Shown one piece after another: positions 24,661-34,661 of a stretch of 64,000 nt of DNA. The stretch is from the NCBI GenBank assembly GCA_963971425.1, contig OZ020516.1, forward strand, positions 15,674,593 to 15,738,592, written 5' to 3'. Source of the stretch: Bryoerythrophyllum caledonicum (taxonomy: Eukaryota > Streptophyta > Bryopsida > Pottiales > Pottiaceae). The translations under genes and the position numbers were made by a program. Numbering within the stretch: position 1 is the stretch's first letter; each line of letters starts with the position of its first letter. The notes under the pieces were generated by a model that worked only from the letters and a program-made list of their open reading frames with translations, made no database searches and was not told where the DNA came from.

Positions 24661-27006
24661 CGAGGGTCTTCCATCTTCGTAGAGATAGAGTAGAAGATTT
24701 GAATTTGAGAGCTGTACACCACCATCCACTTGGTATTTTTGGCCTTGAAATTGGCATAATCAATATCCATATCAGAGCCATCTGATCCGACTTTTTTCCA
24801 AGCTGGTGTACCCTCTTTTCAGGGAAAACACAGGTTCAGTAAGCAACTTCCTTTCTGGTAACTCAAACGAATCCGAACCTGAAACTAAATCGTGTGTACT
24901 TCACGTGCAGGAAACCAAGTTGGGGAGGGAAAGCGGATGCAGATAAGGTACTCTCAACAAAAAGGTGAGCACATCTCCCGGGCAACTCTTTTCCCCCTTC
25001 TTTCACGGGTGAAACTATGTCTAAACCAGTGAAACTTTAGATGGCAAAAGAGTTGTGTTATGAAGTTGAAGGTGATCGGATATGCCGCATCTGGAATTAC
25101 GCTCCTGGATTGAAGTTATGGTGGACCTTGTGATGGAGAGTGCTGTGACCTTTGGAAGTCACAGAGGAAGTTGCTGTGTATTACAGTAATTCTCACAGTG
25201 GAACCAGATTTTTGACTTGGCCAAGGTAATAGGCTCCTGTCTATTGTCTGTACCGTGCATTATGTGTCTTATCTTTCGTCTCCTGTCCAAAGAACAGTAA
25301 CATTTTGTACTTTGCATCATTCATATCCACTTGCTTCATTTTCATTAGCATGTGCAAGTTTAGCATTGGTTTTAACCCTTTAAGGCCAATGAGCTTTTTT
25401 AGCCTGTGAGAATCTCTGAGATCATGCAAAACAACATCTATGCACAAGGTACATTTCATTGCAACCCCCATTCACGGAAATCATTGTCGCTCTTTGGTGC
25501 TTGCACTGATTTTTGTGGTGATTGTCTCAATAGATGCCCATCTTCCTCCACCTCTTTCTTATAGGTTCAGTCTTTCATGGAGGTGGGTTGTAGCAATTGT
25601 TATCAAGAGTATCGTGCCAAATGACTCAAAATAGGTCATTTCTTCTTGGAGGGTGAAAAGGTGATGGAAGGACGTGCTTAAGAGAATACAAATGGTATAA
25701 ATAAGAGTCATTTAAAAAATAATTAAAATGCTCATTTCGGTAAATTTGCATGATTTTATTTCATCCAATTGGGTATATGTCTGCTCCCTTGATTGCTTTC
25801 ATCTATTCTTATAGATTGAAACTTCTCAGAAGTTGTTCTGAATTCAAATGTACTTGTTGAATTTATTCTTTTTCTAGCTAAAATATTCTTAAAATTTGTG
25901 AGAATTTTATACTGGAAGAAAAATGAATCATTTAAAGGGTTAGTTTTTTGAACTGATAACATTATTTTCTTTTTTTGAATAAAACCATGTTTATATTACT
26001 CTATGGATGGAAACAAGTTAATTGTGGTATATTACATTAGAGAACTTTATGGAATATTACATTAGAGTTTAGTAGGTCACTATAAAATTTCAACTTTACG
26101 TATTATGTAAGTATCCTTATTTTTGTAGTATTAATTGTAAAATATAACTACACATGTTGTTTGATGTTGCATATAACAAATTGTTAGATTTGACATGCAC
26201 AAATGTATAAAAACATTTGCATGACTTTTTTTACATGATTAGAGTATACTTGTGATATAATGATTAGCTAGTTGTGTACACTTAAGGTAGAGGCATCCAA
26301 TTCCGATAGCTTAAGCCAGGTGGGGACTCAAATGACATTGTATGTCAAAAACATTTATGCAGAAAGATGCGGAATTAGAAATGAAACTCAACAAATATTT
26401 TTTCAAATTTAATGAATTTCAAATCTCAAAAATTTGCAATTGATATAGAATTTAGAAGCCCAAACACCACCGGAGCCCATAATCAAACCGTAGAGTAGGT
26501 GAGATTTGGTGCCCTCCTTTGCCCAATGCCAATAAGTGAGAGTGAGTAAAAAGAGAGAAGACATGCCATGGATAACCAACTCATGGAGGTACCTCATGCC
26601 GATCGGCCTTGTTCCACTTTCCAGGCAAGGCCACCAATGAGAGCTCAATTGAGGTAAAACAACCCAAAATTGCACACTTCATGACCCAATGCCGATAATG
26701 ACTGGAGTTTTTAGATTTTGAATTATCGGTTTTTGGGTCACTTCATGCACCATTTCATGCATTTACCATTTTCATGCACCATGCCATGCATACTCTATTG
26801 ATCGGAATTGGGTGGCCGATTTGAATAGGGTGCCTCAGCCTTAAAACATCATGACTTTTTTGGTACATCTATAACATTCTGACCTCTTCAACACAATTAT
26901 TATACAATGACTTGTACAGAGCGATGATAATGATCTCTTCAGTGAGCTAGGACAACTATTATGTAAGTACTTCTCAAGAAAGCTATTTTATCGTGACCTC
27001 TATATA
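24661..27006. other. 3' flank of bS6c and AT-rich intergenic DNA, no gene seen
   Basis: Only short frames without recognisable content are present. The region ends at the 12-bp target-site duplication of the large LINE (AGGCTATTACAT, 27007-27018). Confidence 0.5.
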
Positions 27007-27018
27007 AGGCTATTACAT

Positions 27019-27287
27019 AACTCAAAAATGTCAAGCTGAGCTCCGTTTTTTCTGGTGAGGGAGGGGGAAGGACTTAGTCTCAGAAGTAGAGTTTATGGGC
27101 GACAAGAGTGCTGGCCTTGTTGAGAGCCCCCGTAAACTGTAGATCTGAGGAGGAGAGAGGTTTTGGGATGCAGCGTTTGTGTTGGAAAGAGCTCACGCAC
27201 CAGATCTGGGGTTAGCTGACCACGAAGCGTACCTGAGGGATAGATCTAAGCGAAACTGATCTGAGAGCGAGGGTTTCTGTGTTGGAG
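27019..27287 (+). other. LINE 5' UTR, part before the Copia insertion
   Basis: This stretch is GC-richer than its left flank and begins at the target duplication. AGATCT/GATCTGAG motifs recur, and the same words continue after the Copia at 32456 onward. No ORF is supported. It may hold an internal promoter, as LINE 5' UTRs do, but no element can be pointed to. Confidence 0.5.
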
Positions 27288-27568
27288 TGTTAGGAGAGGA
27301 CAATATACAACACCACCATGTCCACATGAAAGAGGGCTCTGACCGGGTGAGGTCAGCTCTTATATACTTAAGAGGTGGTTAGGTGGCATTAATAGCCAAT
27401 CAGCCACCTAATTCAGTAGTGGGCGATGTAATCAAGACTGCCATAATTAGGTAGGTAAGTTTACTTACCTACCCTAATTAGGTAGGTAAGTCTCATAAAT
27501 ACCGCCTAACTACAGTGGACCCGGGAGTTTAAGTAAGAGTAGCTAGGCTATTTTAGGCTATCTCAACA
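27288..27568 (-). repeat. Copia 3' LTR
   Basis: 281 bp, TG...CA type. On the element strand it carries a TATA-like AGTATATAAGAGC and a near-palindrome GGTAGGTAAG-TTTA-CTTACCTACC (27449-27472). It differs from the 5' LTR at one base, which lies inside that palindrome. Confidence 0.95.
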
Positions 27569-27580
27569 CTCCTCCTCGAA
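27569..27580 (-). promoter_or_regulatory. Copia polypurine tract
   Basis: On the element strand CGAGGAGGAG lies immediately upstream of the 3' LTR. This is the expected position and composition for the plus-strand primer of reverse transcription. Confidence 0.75.
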
Positions 27581-27636
27581 TAAATGATTTTCTCGTTAAA
27601 AAACTGCGGTAAAAATGCAGAAAAAGAGTAAAATCT

Positions 27637-30600
27637 TTATTCGCTTGCTAACTCCGTGAGGGTCCGCATGCCAGCTGCTTTGATCAGCTTGCGGTGTTGA
27701 TGTGCGGGTAGAGCCTTCGTAAGTACGTCCGCAATATTTTCTGCTGAAGCAATCTTCTTTGCTTGAATTTGCCGTGTTTCGATTAGATCTTGTGTGTAAC
27801 TAAATAGATGAGGGCTGATATGCTTGACACGGTCGGCCTTAATAAATCCAGAAGAAACCTGTTCAATACAAGCTGCATTGTCTTCAAATAAAGTGATCGG
27901 CTCCTCCTGGTGTGAAATACCGCTCATCTTGAAGATGGTGTAGTGCATTGTGCGGATCCAAACCGCTTCGCGGGATGCTTCGTGAAATGCGACTAACTCC
28001 GCGTGGTTGGTTGATGTGGCCGTGATCGTCTGTTTGGTTGATCGCCAGGATATCGGCGCTCCGTTCTTGATGAATACGTAGCATGTCTGAGATTTGCCCG
28101 TGGCTGGATCCGTCTTGAATCCGGCGTCGGCATAGCCGGTGATGGCGCTGGACTTGGTTTTGTGGAAGTGGAGGCCGAGGTCTGTCGTCCCTCGCAGATA
28201 CCGTAGGAGATGCTTAACTCCTCGCCAGTGTCTATCGGTTGGCTTTTGATTGTGGCGAGCAAGCACGCTGACGGCGAAGGAGATATCGGGTCTGGTGTTG
28301 GTCGCCAAATAGAGTAGCGCTCCAACAACTGCTAAATACTTGGGCCGATCCACTTCCTCTTCCTCCTCTTCTGCTGGCCGATAAGGGTCCTCGTCGGTGC
28401 GACTTTTCCCGATCATTGGGGCGGACAGCGCGTTGGCGTCGGCCATGTTGAAGAGCAGCAAAAGCTTCTTTACGTAGGTCTGCTGATGTAGAAGGATGCT
28501 TCCATCTGGATAGTGTTGAATTTGCAGGCCAAGACAAAATGAAGTACGGCCTAGCACTTTCATCTCAAATTTGTCTGTGAGTAACTTTTCAACTCGTGCG
28601 CTAAGCGCTACGGTGCCTATTGAATTTAAATCATCCACATAAACTGCAAGAATTACAAAACCCGTCGTGTCTCTGAGGACAAATATGCACGGAAGTGCGG
28701 GGTCATTTGTAAATCCCTGCGACAGTAGGTAGGTTTTGAGATGGTGATACCAAGCTCGGCCGGCTTGTTTCAAGCCATAAAGTGCCTTTCTGATCTTGAG
28801 ACCAGAATATTTTCCAGGGATAGGCTTGGTTTGATCGGGGAGAAATCCGGGAGGGGGCTGGATATGGATTTCGGCGTCTAGGTCGCCGTATAAGTATGCT
28901 GTCACCACGTCGAGCAAGCGGGTTTCTAAGGAAAGCTGGACGGCTAAGCTTAGAAGGTAGCGGAAGGATGTACTATCCATAACGGGGGAGTAAGTTTGTT
29001 CGAAGTCTATGCCGGGTTTTTGGGTGAAACCCTGGGCGACTAATCTTACTTTAAATCTGATGACTTCCCCTAGGTCGTTTCGTTTGCGTGTAAATATTAG
29101 CTTGTGTCCAATTGGTTTATCTAGCAGATTGGTCACTAGTGGTCGGAAAACTCCTCGTTTTCTAAGGGAACTATATTCTGCTTCTATGGCTTTTTCCCAC
29201 TGGGGCCATTCGTCACTCTTTTGGGCCTGTTTTAATGTAAGGGGATCTGAGTCCAGGGTCGCAAGACTTGACAAAAACATTTCTACGTCGTCCCAGGGCT
29301 GTTCTAGTTCGGTGTTTAATACTGTGGGTGCCCGGGAACGGGGTGTATGGTTTAGTTTCCGTTTCTTAACGGGTTCTGATGCGGGATTTCCTGATCCGGG
29401 GACCGGGCTACGAACTATCCGGGGACCGGAGTAGAAGCCATCTGGGATCTTCTCGGCGAGGTTCTGGAGATTTAAAATCTTTCTAACTTCTGAGTCGGTT
29501 AACGCCGTACGAGGATCTGGATTCAGGGTCAAGGTTTCTGGTGATCTAAAGTTTAGATTGCTATGTTTGGTTTTGGTTTGGGCACTCGGGAATCTAGTTT
29601 CTATGAACTTACAATTCTGGAACCGAGCTTTGTGAATATCATCTCTATTGATCAGTTTATATCTAATAACACTGGGGGAATCATAACCAAGGTAAATCCC
29701 TCGATTTCTATGAGGGGTGATGGTTTTCTGTTGGGGTTCGGGGGCTGGGATCCACACTTCGCAGCCAAAGGTGCGGAGGTGGGCTACGTTCGGTGTCCGA
29801 CCGGACGCCATCTCGAGGGGTGACTGTGTGAGTAATAGTGTGGGTCTTAGGCGCAGCAGGACGGCCGCGTGTAAGACGGCGTGACCCCAGAACTCAGGTG
29901 CTAAGCTAGCGTGTATTAGGAGGGGCCTAACGATCAGTTGGATCTTTTTGATATAGGCTTCTGCTAGTCCGTTTTGTGAGTGCTCGTAAGGGGCTGAATA
30001 TGTGAGTGATATACCAGTTGCGGTGCAAAAATCCTCAAAAGCTTGTGATTTGAACTCTAAGGCGTTGTCCATCCTAAGAAAACAAATCTGATTATCGGGA
30101 AAATGGGTTCTAAACCGGATAATCATAGCTAGGGTTTTAGGAAAAACCATGTTACGGGTTGTGAGCAGGGAAACCTCAGCATGTCTACCCGATGCGTCGA
30201 CCAAGACAAAGAAGTACTGGAACTGACCTGATTTTGGGTTGATCGGCCCACATATGTCACCGTGGAGCCGATGCAGCGGGGCGGGCATTTCTGTCGGGAG
30301 CGTCCATCGCGACGGTTGGCGGATGAGCTTGCCTTGTATACACGCCGCGCACTCCTCTACGCGCTCCGCGTCCCGTGTGCAGAGGTCGTGACCGACTAAG
30401 GTCGGGACCATTTTTCTCATCATGGTCGTCCCAGGGTGCCCCAGCTGGCGATGCCAAACATCAGCCTTCGTGCTGGTTGTCAAAAAGGACATCGGCACCC
30501 CTTTCAGGGGTAGGCATGGGGATCTACGTCCGCCATCCTCTTCCTCACTCTTACGAGCGGGGCTAGGTACAGCGCCAACAAGGGGCAGCTCGTACAGGCC

Positions 30601-31350
30601 GGTGGCTCCCGCGTGTGCGGTGGCAAGGAGTCTCTCGCCTTGCCGTAGCTCGAGGACCTCATCATCAATTCCTACCGCGGTAGAAACGTGGATTTGATTG
30701 GCCCGTAAATCCCGGTAGCTGATCAGACTCCGGGGGGCATCCGGGACATACATTGCCCTCTTGCAGGTGAGGGGGGCTCCCCCGGGCAAGACTATGTTTG
30801 CCCGGCCCTCGCGGAATTTAAAGGTCCGCTTGCCTACGATGGTGATTATATCACAAGTTTGCCACGGCTCGTTCCTAGTTCTGAACTCAAAGAACGCCGG
30901 GTCCTGGAGAATGGTGTGAGTGGACGCACTGTCTAACAAAGCAACTCTCGCTTTGCTAGGTTGTGACCCAAACTGTACCATATAGTTTTCTGGGTCGACA
31001 TCGTTTAGCGTAAGGGAGGGGGCATCGAGAGTATGGGTTTCTCTCTTTCCTTCCCTTAAGGACTTTAACTCTCTATACATGTCGACGATATATTGTGACG
31101 CTCGACAATCCTTAAGAAAGTGCCCTGGACGACCACACTTGTGACATGACCCTCGCGATCCACTCCCTGATGTACTTGTCGACTTATCGGGTCGATGTGT
31201 GTACCTCGGGTTCTTGTCTGATTGCTGTTGATCACGACGTGGGGGGCGCCAATCGCCTCGGGATCGTCGCCTGGGAGCCTCCGCGCTGTGGGTTTCTCGC
31301 CTGGGGTTTGTCGACTTCGACGGCGTCGTCGAGTTGGGCTGCTTGCGGCT
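27637..31350 (-). CDS. Copia Pol: zinc knuckle, protease, integrase, RT, RNase H
   Basis: The frame stays open from the codon after the Gag stop (31350) to the stop at 27637. A CX2CX4HX4C knuckle lies at 31146-31105. The protease has LLDSASTH in place of the usual DSGA. The integrase shows WHRQLGHPG with downstream Cys pairs, then HGDICGP, MDNALEF and the catalytic Glu in HSQNGLAEAYIKK. RT carries YVDD (28641-28630). RNase H has ITGYADAGF, TNHAELVA and FEDNAACIEQ. The first Met in the frame is at 31080, downstream of the knuckle, so expression most likely needs Gag-Pol readthrough. No internal lesion is visible. Confidence 0.95.
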   Translation of the reverse strand, partial: SRKQPNSTTPSKSTNPRRETHSAEAPRRRSRGDWRPPRRDQQQSDKNPRYTHRPDKSTSTSGSGSRGSCHKCGRPGHFLKDCRASQYIVDMYRELKSLREGKRETHTLDAPSLTLNDVDPENYMVQFGSQPSKARVALLDSASTHTILQDPAFFEFRTRNEPWQTCDIITIVGKRTFKFREGRANIVLPGGAPLTCKRAMYVPDAPRSLISYRDLRANQIHVSTAVGIDDEVLELRQGERLLATAHAGATGLYELPLVGAVPSPARKSEEEDGGRRSPCLPLKGVPMSFLTTSTKADVWHRQLGHPGTTMMRKMVPTLVGHDLCTRDAERVEECAACIQGKLIRQPSRWTLPTEMPAPLHRLHGDICGPINPKSGQFQYFFVLVDASGRHAEVSLLTTRNMVFPKTLAMIIRFRTHFPDNQICFLRMDNALEFKSQAFEDFCTATGISLTYSAPYEHSQNGLAEAYIKKIQLIVRPLLIHASLAPEFWGHAVLHAAVLLRLRPTLLLTQSPLEMASGRTPNVAHLRTFGCEVWIPAPEPQQKTITPHRNRGIYLGYDSPSVIRYKLINRDDIHKARFQNCKFIETRFPSAQTKTKHSNLNFRSPETLTLNPDPRTALTDSEVRKILNLQNLAEKIPDGFYSGPRIVRSPVPGSGNPASEPVKKRKLNHTPRSRAPTVLNTELEQPWDDVEMFLSSLATLDSDPLTLKQAQKSDEWPQWEKAIEAEYSSLRKRGVFRPLVTNLLDKPIGHKLIFTRKRNDLGEVIRFKVRLVAQGFTQKPGIDFEQTYSPVMDSTSFRYLLSLAVQLSLETRLLDVVTAYLYGDLDAEIHIQPPPGFLPDQTKPIPGKYSGLKIRKALYGLKQAGRAWYHHLKTYLLSQGFTNDPALPCIFVLRDTTGFVILAVYVDDLNSIGTVALSARVEKLLTDKFEMKVLGRTSFCLGLQIQHYPDGSILLHQQTYVKKLLLLFNMADANALSAPMIGKSRTDEDPYRPAEEEEEEVDRPKYLAVVGALLYLATNTRPDISFAVSVLARHNQKPTDRHWRGVKHLLRYLRGTTDLGLHFHKTKSSAITGYADAGFKTDPATGKSQTCYVFIKNGAPISWRSTKQTITATSTNHAELVAFHEASREAVWIRTMHYTIFKMSGISHQEEPITLFEDNAACIEQVSSGFIKADRVKHISPHLFSYTQDLIETRQIQAKKIASAENIADVLTKALPAHQHRKLIKAAGMRTLTELASE

Positions 31351-31983
31351 CTATTTTACTTCGCTTGTGTGAACCTCCTTCGCAAGTCGCGCCTCGGCGT
31401 TTTTAAGGAGCATCTGCTGCTGCTTTTCAGCTAAAAGCAAATATGACATAAGCTCCGAATGTTGTGTAAATCGCATGTTACGGTACTGCTGAGCTAGAAT
31501 AGCACATGCGGGGGGAAAAGTTGAGAGGGTCTTATCGATTAAGTCGACGTCGGTAACCGTGTCGCCACAGAGGCGAAGTTGCGCGACGATGCGGTGTAGT
31601 TCGGAGTTGAACGCGATGAAATTCGGAAAATCCAGTACGCGCAGACTGAGCCAGTCGCTGCGGGCTTGGGGGAGGAAAATCGTTTCCTCATGCTTGAAGC
31701 GCGCTTCCAATGCTGACCAGAGTACCGCCGGATCTTCAACCTGTATGTATTGTTGACGCAGGGACGCATCGATGTGTCGCCGGATGATGAGAAGCGTCTG
31801 CCACTTGTAGGTGGCTGGTATCTCCGCCTCGGGCTCTCCCTCCAGCGTGACGATCAGCTCCTCCGCGCTCAAGTAGGTCTTCATATCGACGTACCAATTA
31901 AGGTAATTCGAGCCGTCTGCCTCAAGTGGGTCGAAGAAAAGTGGGGTGGTTCGTGTCTCTCTTGGTTTTATCACCGTCGCCAT
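31351..31983 (-). CDS. Copia Gag, 210 aa, ends at UAG in frame with Pol
   Basis: It begins with an ATG at 31983 and reads through a typical UBN2/Copia-type Gag: NYLNWYVDMKTYL near the start, LWSALEARF in the middle and QHSELMSYLLLAEKQQ near the end. It stops at TAG (31353-31351). The frame then continues without a shift into a basic Ser/Arg linker, the zinc knuckle and Pol. Gag forms the particle. The amber codon is either a programmed readthrough site that sets the Gag:Pol ratio or a single recent nonsense change. Confidence 0.85.
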   Translation of the reverse strand: MATVIKPRETRTTPLFFDPLEADGSNYLNWYVDMKTYLSAEELIVTLEGEPEAEIPATYKWQTLLIIRRHIDASLRQQYIQVEDPAVLWSALEARFKHEETIFLPQARSDWLSLRVLDFPNFIAFNSELHRIVAQLRLCGDTVTDVDLIDKTLSTFPPACAILAQQYRNMRFTQHSELMSYLLLAEKQQQMLLKNAEARLAKEVHTSEVK

Positions 31984-32159
31984 CGCGAGGTGGTGTGTGC
32001 CTATGGCTCTAGTGGGGGATTCCTAAAAAGCTGACGTCACTCCGGCCGCTCAATCTCTTGGTAATAAAGTCTTCTGTCTAAACAACTGTAGTGCAGATTC
32101 GGAGTGTGTCAGAAAAATGAACAGTGAAACGAATTGTGCTTTCTAGGAATATGAGCTAT

Positions 32160-32174
32160 ACAGTGCTGATAACG
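32160..32174 (-). promoter_or_regulatory. Candidate Copia primer-binding site
   Basis: Directly inside the 5' LTR the element strand reads CGTTATCAGCACTG. It resembles, but does not equal, the TGGTATCAGAGC initiator-Met site common in plant Copia elements. The primer tRNA is not assigned. Confidence 0.45.
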
Positions 32175-32455
32175 TGTTAGGAGAGGACAATATACAACAC
32201 CACCATGTCCACATGAAAGAGGGCTCTGACCGGGTGAGGTCAGCTCTTATATACTTAAGAGGTGGTTAGGTGGCATTAATAGCCAATCAGCCACCTAATT
32301 CAGTAGTGGGCGATGTAATCAAGACTGCCATAATTAGGTAGGTAAGTTTACTTATCTACCCTAATTAGGTAGGTAAGTCTCATAAATACCGCCTAACTAC
32401 AGTGGACCCGGGAGTTTAAGTAAGAGTAGCTAGGCTATTTTAGGCTATCTCAACA
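32175..32455 (-). repeat. Copia 5' LTR
   Basis: 281 bp, the partner of 27288-27568, with one base difference. The TATA-like AGTATATAAGAGC on the minus strand would drive the element. TGGAG follows at 32456-32460 as target duplication. Confidence 0.95.
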
Positions 32456-33081
32456 TGGAGCATAGATCCATACCTTCTAAGTCGTTAGAACTCAGATCTA
32501 ACTCAGATCTGGTGAGAAACCGGGAAGAGCTGCTACCTCTCACAAGTCCTTTCCTCCTTCCCGACCCAGACCCTCCACACGCAAGATTGAGCAAGAGTAC
32601 AACTCATCACGGGCGCCCAACAACAAACTCCAGTCATCTCAGGTTACACTTTATTCATATCATTGTTTTCACACAATATGGCTTTCTTTCAATACACACC
32701 GCACACACAATAGCCTTAACATTACGCACAATCACAGTACTACTAACCCTAGCGCACTCAGACACAACAATAGAGCGAGTGTATCTGTATGTCGCACGCG
32801 GAAGCGCTGGAAAAATCTCTACAGGAAAACGAAAGGAGCAAAGAAACCACTGCGCGCACGCCCACAACAGATCTGCACCATCATCACAACACCAAGGATC
32901 ACCATCAATAGCACTAACCGATCTGGAGCTGGACAGTGAAAAGGAATCAACAGCCAAGCAACAACAACACGAGGGCAAGCCAGACATCAGCGCGAAAAAA
33001 CAAGAATACGGACAAAAAATAAGGTAAGTATATCTATAAAACCCTCAAACCTCCTCCATTACCTCCACAGCTTCACTCCCT
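32456..33081 (+). other. LINE 5' UTR, part after the Copia insertion
   Basis: A 190-codon open frame starts with an ATG formed by the last base of the LTR plus the target duplication, so it did not exist before the Copia insertion and is not called a gene. AGATCT words match 27019-27287. A strong donor-like AAG-GTAAGT occurs at 33024 and an acceptor-like CCACAG at 33070. Confidence 0.5.
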
Positions 33082-34578
33082 ATGCAACAGGATCCCCTTC
33101 TCTCCCTGCAACAGGTCTTCTCTCTCCCCCTGCAACAGGTCTCCTCTCTCCCCCTGCAACAGGTCCCCTCTCTCCCCCTGCAACAGGTCTCCGCTCTCCC
33201 CCTGCAACAGATTCTTTTCCCCCTCGCCCCCCCCCCTTGCACCCTCACCGTCCTTCCCCCCCTCTCCCCTCCTCATTCTGCACCCCTCCCTACCACCCCC
33301 CCTACCTATCAATCACCCACCACCTGGCCAGCCTCCACGTACATAGAACACCGAGTAACCTGCAGTACTCCCCATACCTGTCCCACAGTCAATAGAACCC
33401 CTCCGCCCAACCCCTTCAGCTCAAACCTCCCGACTCGGCAACAATCTCTCCCCAAACCCTCCCGTGAAGAAACCCCACAGACGCAACATCAACATTCCCC
33501 TATACCCTCCTGCAGCTTAACTTCCCAGACTGAGCAGGTGACCCCCCCCAAACCCTCTTGCGACACAACCACACCGACACAGCACCCAACCTCTCAGAAA
33601 ACTTCGGGACCCCCCCGCAACTTTACTCCCCAGACTCAACAGCGAACCATCGCTAAACCCTCCCAAAACGAAGCACCGAAGACAAAACAACAGGACCTCC
33701 AATACGCAGCCCCGAAGACACGCCAACAGGATCTTCAGCGCTCCTTGAGGACGAGCGGGAACGGACTCGTCGTCCACACGGCGGCAATCTCCTGCGAACC
33801 AACTTCCCCAACAAAGCCTCAGACCCCCCCATTCCTCAGGAACACCGCAGACACTAAACCCACGACCCAACTCACTAGGAACCCATTACAGGAAGGAGGA
33901 TCAGGCCCAACACGAAAAGAACCCTGCGACATTACCCAGGTAACCAAACCCACCTGCGACACAAAAGAAGCCAACGACTGCCAACCAACTTCCCTGATAT
34001 GCCGCACCTGTAAGGTGCTGCAACGTGCCCACCTCTACACAACCACACAAGAGCGCCGCGCAACCAGGCTGAGGCCTAAAACAAGCAAATCCAACGACCA
34101 CAGCCGCCGAGTAACCCTGCTGCAGACTGAAGTGAAGACAACCAACGACTACTCCCGCCGAGCCACCCAACCACAGCCTGTAGTAGATAGGATACAGCAC
34201 TCCCGCAACCAAAAACAATACACCTGCACCCAACGTTCAAATCCAACGTTGGAAACGCGGTGCATCCCACAGGGAAGGAAACGCGACGCAACTCACAACA
34301 GGGTAGGGAACGCGGCGCATCCCACAGACCAACATCCCCCGCCAAAATCTGAACCCAGTCACCCACGACCTTCCCTCCCCTTTTCGACCCACCCCCTAAA
34401 CCCACTACCTCCCCTCTCTAACACTCCCAGCTACACCCCTGCTGCCCCCTTACGACCCCCTCCCCCTAGCACAACGACCTTCCACATTACTAGCGACCGC
34501 CCCCACCTCTACTTTCCCCCCCTCCTCATCAAAACAATTACCCCCCCAACCCTACAACCTACTTTAAACATCACTTAA
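33082..34578 (+). CDS. LINE upstream ORF, 498 aa, Pro/Gln/Thr-rich low complexity
   Basis: A 498-codon frame runs from an ATG at 33082 to 34578. It starts with about five tandem copies of an eight-residue unit (LPLQQVSS-like, 24-bp period). It continues as Pro-, Thr-, Gln- and Lys-rich sequence with scattered CxxC pairs (CRTCKVL near residue 312). No known domain is seen and it is predicted to be disordered. It lies just before ORF1 in the same direction with an 11-base gap to the next open frame and 83 bases to the next ATG. C-rich composition could keep the frame open by chance, so its reality as a protein is uncertain. Confidence 0.5.
   Translation: MQQDPLLSLQQVFSLPLQQVSSLPLQQVPSLPLQQVSALPLQQILFPLAPPPCTLTVLPPLSPPHSAPLPTTPPTYQSPTTWPASTYIEHRVTCSTPHTCPTVNRTPPPNPFSSNLPTRQQSLPKPSREETPQTQHQHSPIPSCSLTSQTEQVTPPKPSCDTTTPTQHPTSQKTSGPPRNFTPQTQQRTIAKPSQNEAPKTKQQDLQYAAPKTRQQDLQRSLRTSGNGLVVHTAAISCEPTSPTKPQTPPFLRNTADTKPTTQLTRNPLQEGGSGPTRKEPCDITQVTKPTCDTKEANDCQPTSLICRTCKVLQRAHLYTTTQERRATRLRPKTSKSNDHSRRVTLLQTEVKTTNDYSRRATQPQPVVDRIQHSRNQKQYTCTQRSNPTLETRCIPQGRKRDATHNRVGNAAHPTDQHPPPKSEPSHPRPSLPFSTHPLNPLPPLSNTPSYTPAAPLRPPPPSTTTFHITSDRPHLYFPPLLIKTITPPTLQPTLNIT
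33096..33213 (+). repeat. 24-bp tandem repeat, about 5 copies
   Basis: The unit is CTCTCCCCCTGCAACAGGTC plus four variable bases, repeated about five times with few changes. It encodes the LPLQQVSS-like repeats at the start of the 498-aa frame. Confidence 0.85.
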
Positions 34579-34661
34579 CTTCCAATAGCTTGCCTCTAAC
34601 TTCTCCCTCTCCATACCCGAACCATCCCACCAAAAACATTAGTAGAGTTAGACAAAATTGC

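Larger units (their letters stand above)
27288..32455 (-). mobile_element. Ty1/Copia LTR retrotransposon, complete, nested in the LINE
   Basis: Two 281-bp direct repeats beginning TGTTAGGAGAGG and ending TATCTCAACA (27288-27568 and 32175-32455) flank gag and pol. TGGAG is duplicated outside both ends (27283-27287 and 32456-32460). The internal order on the minus strand is Gag, zinc knuckle, protease, integrase, RT, RNase H, which is the Copia order. A purine tract CGAGGAGGAG abuts the 3' LTR. The LTRs differ at one base (27468 C versus 32355 T), so the insertion is recent. Confidence 0.95.

Noticed and set aside
32455-33027. 190-codon frame after the Copia
   Set aside because: Its ATG is made from the LTR end and target duplication, so it cannot be an original LINE gene; no domain is seen.
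33024-33070. Possible 47-base intron in the LINE leader (GTAAGT ... CCACAG)
   Set aside because: It is shorter than usual plant introns, and joining the flanking frames does not give the frame of the 498-aa protein.
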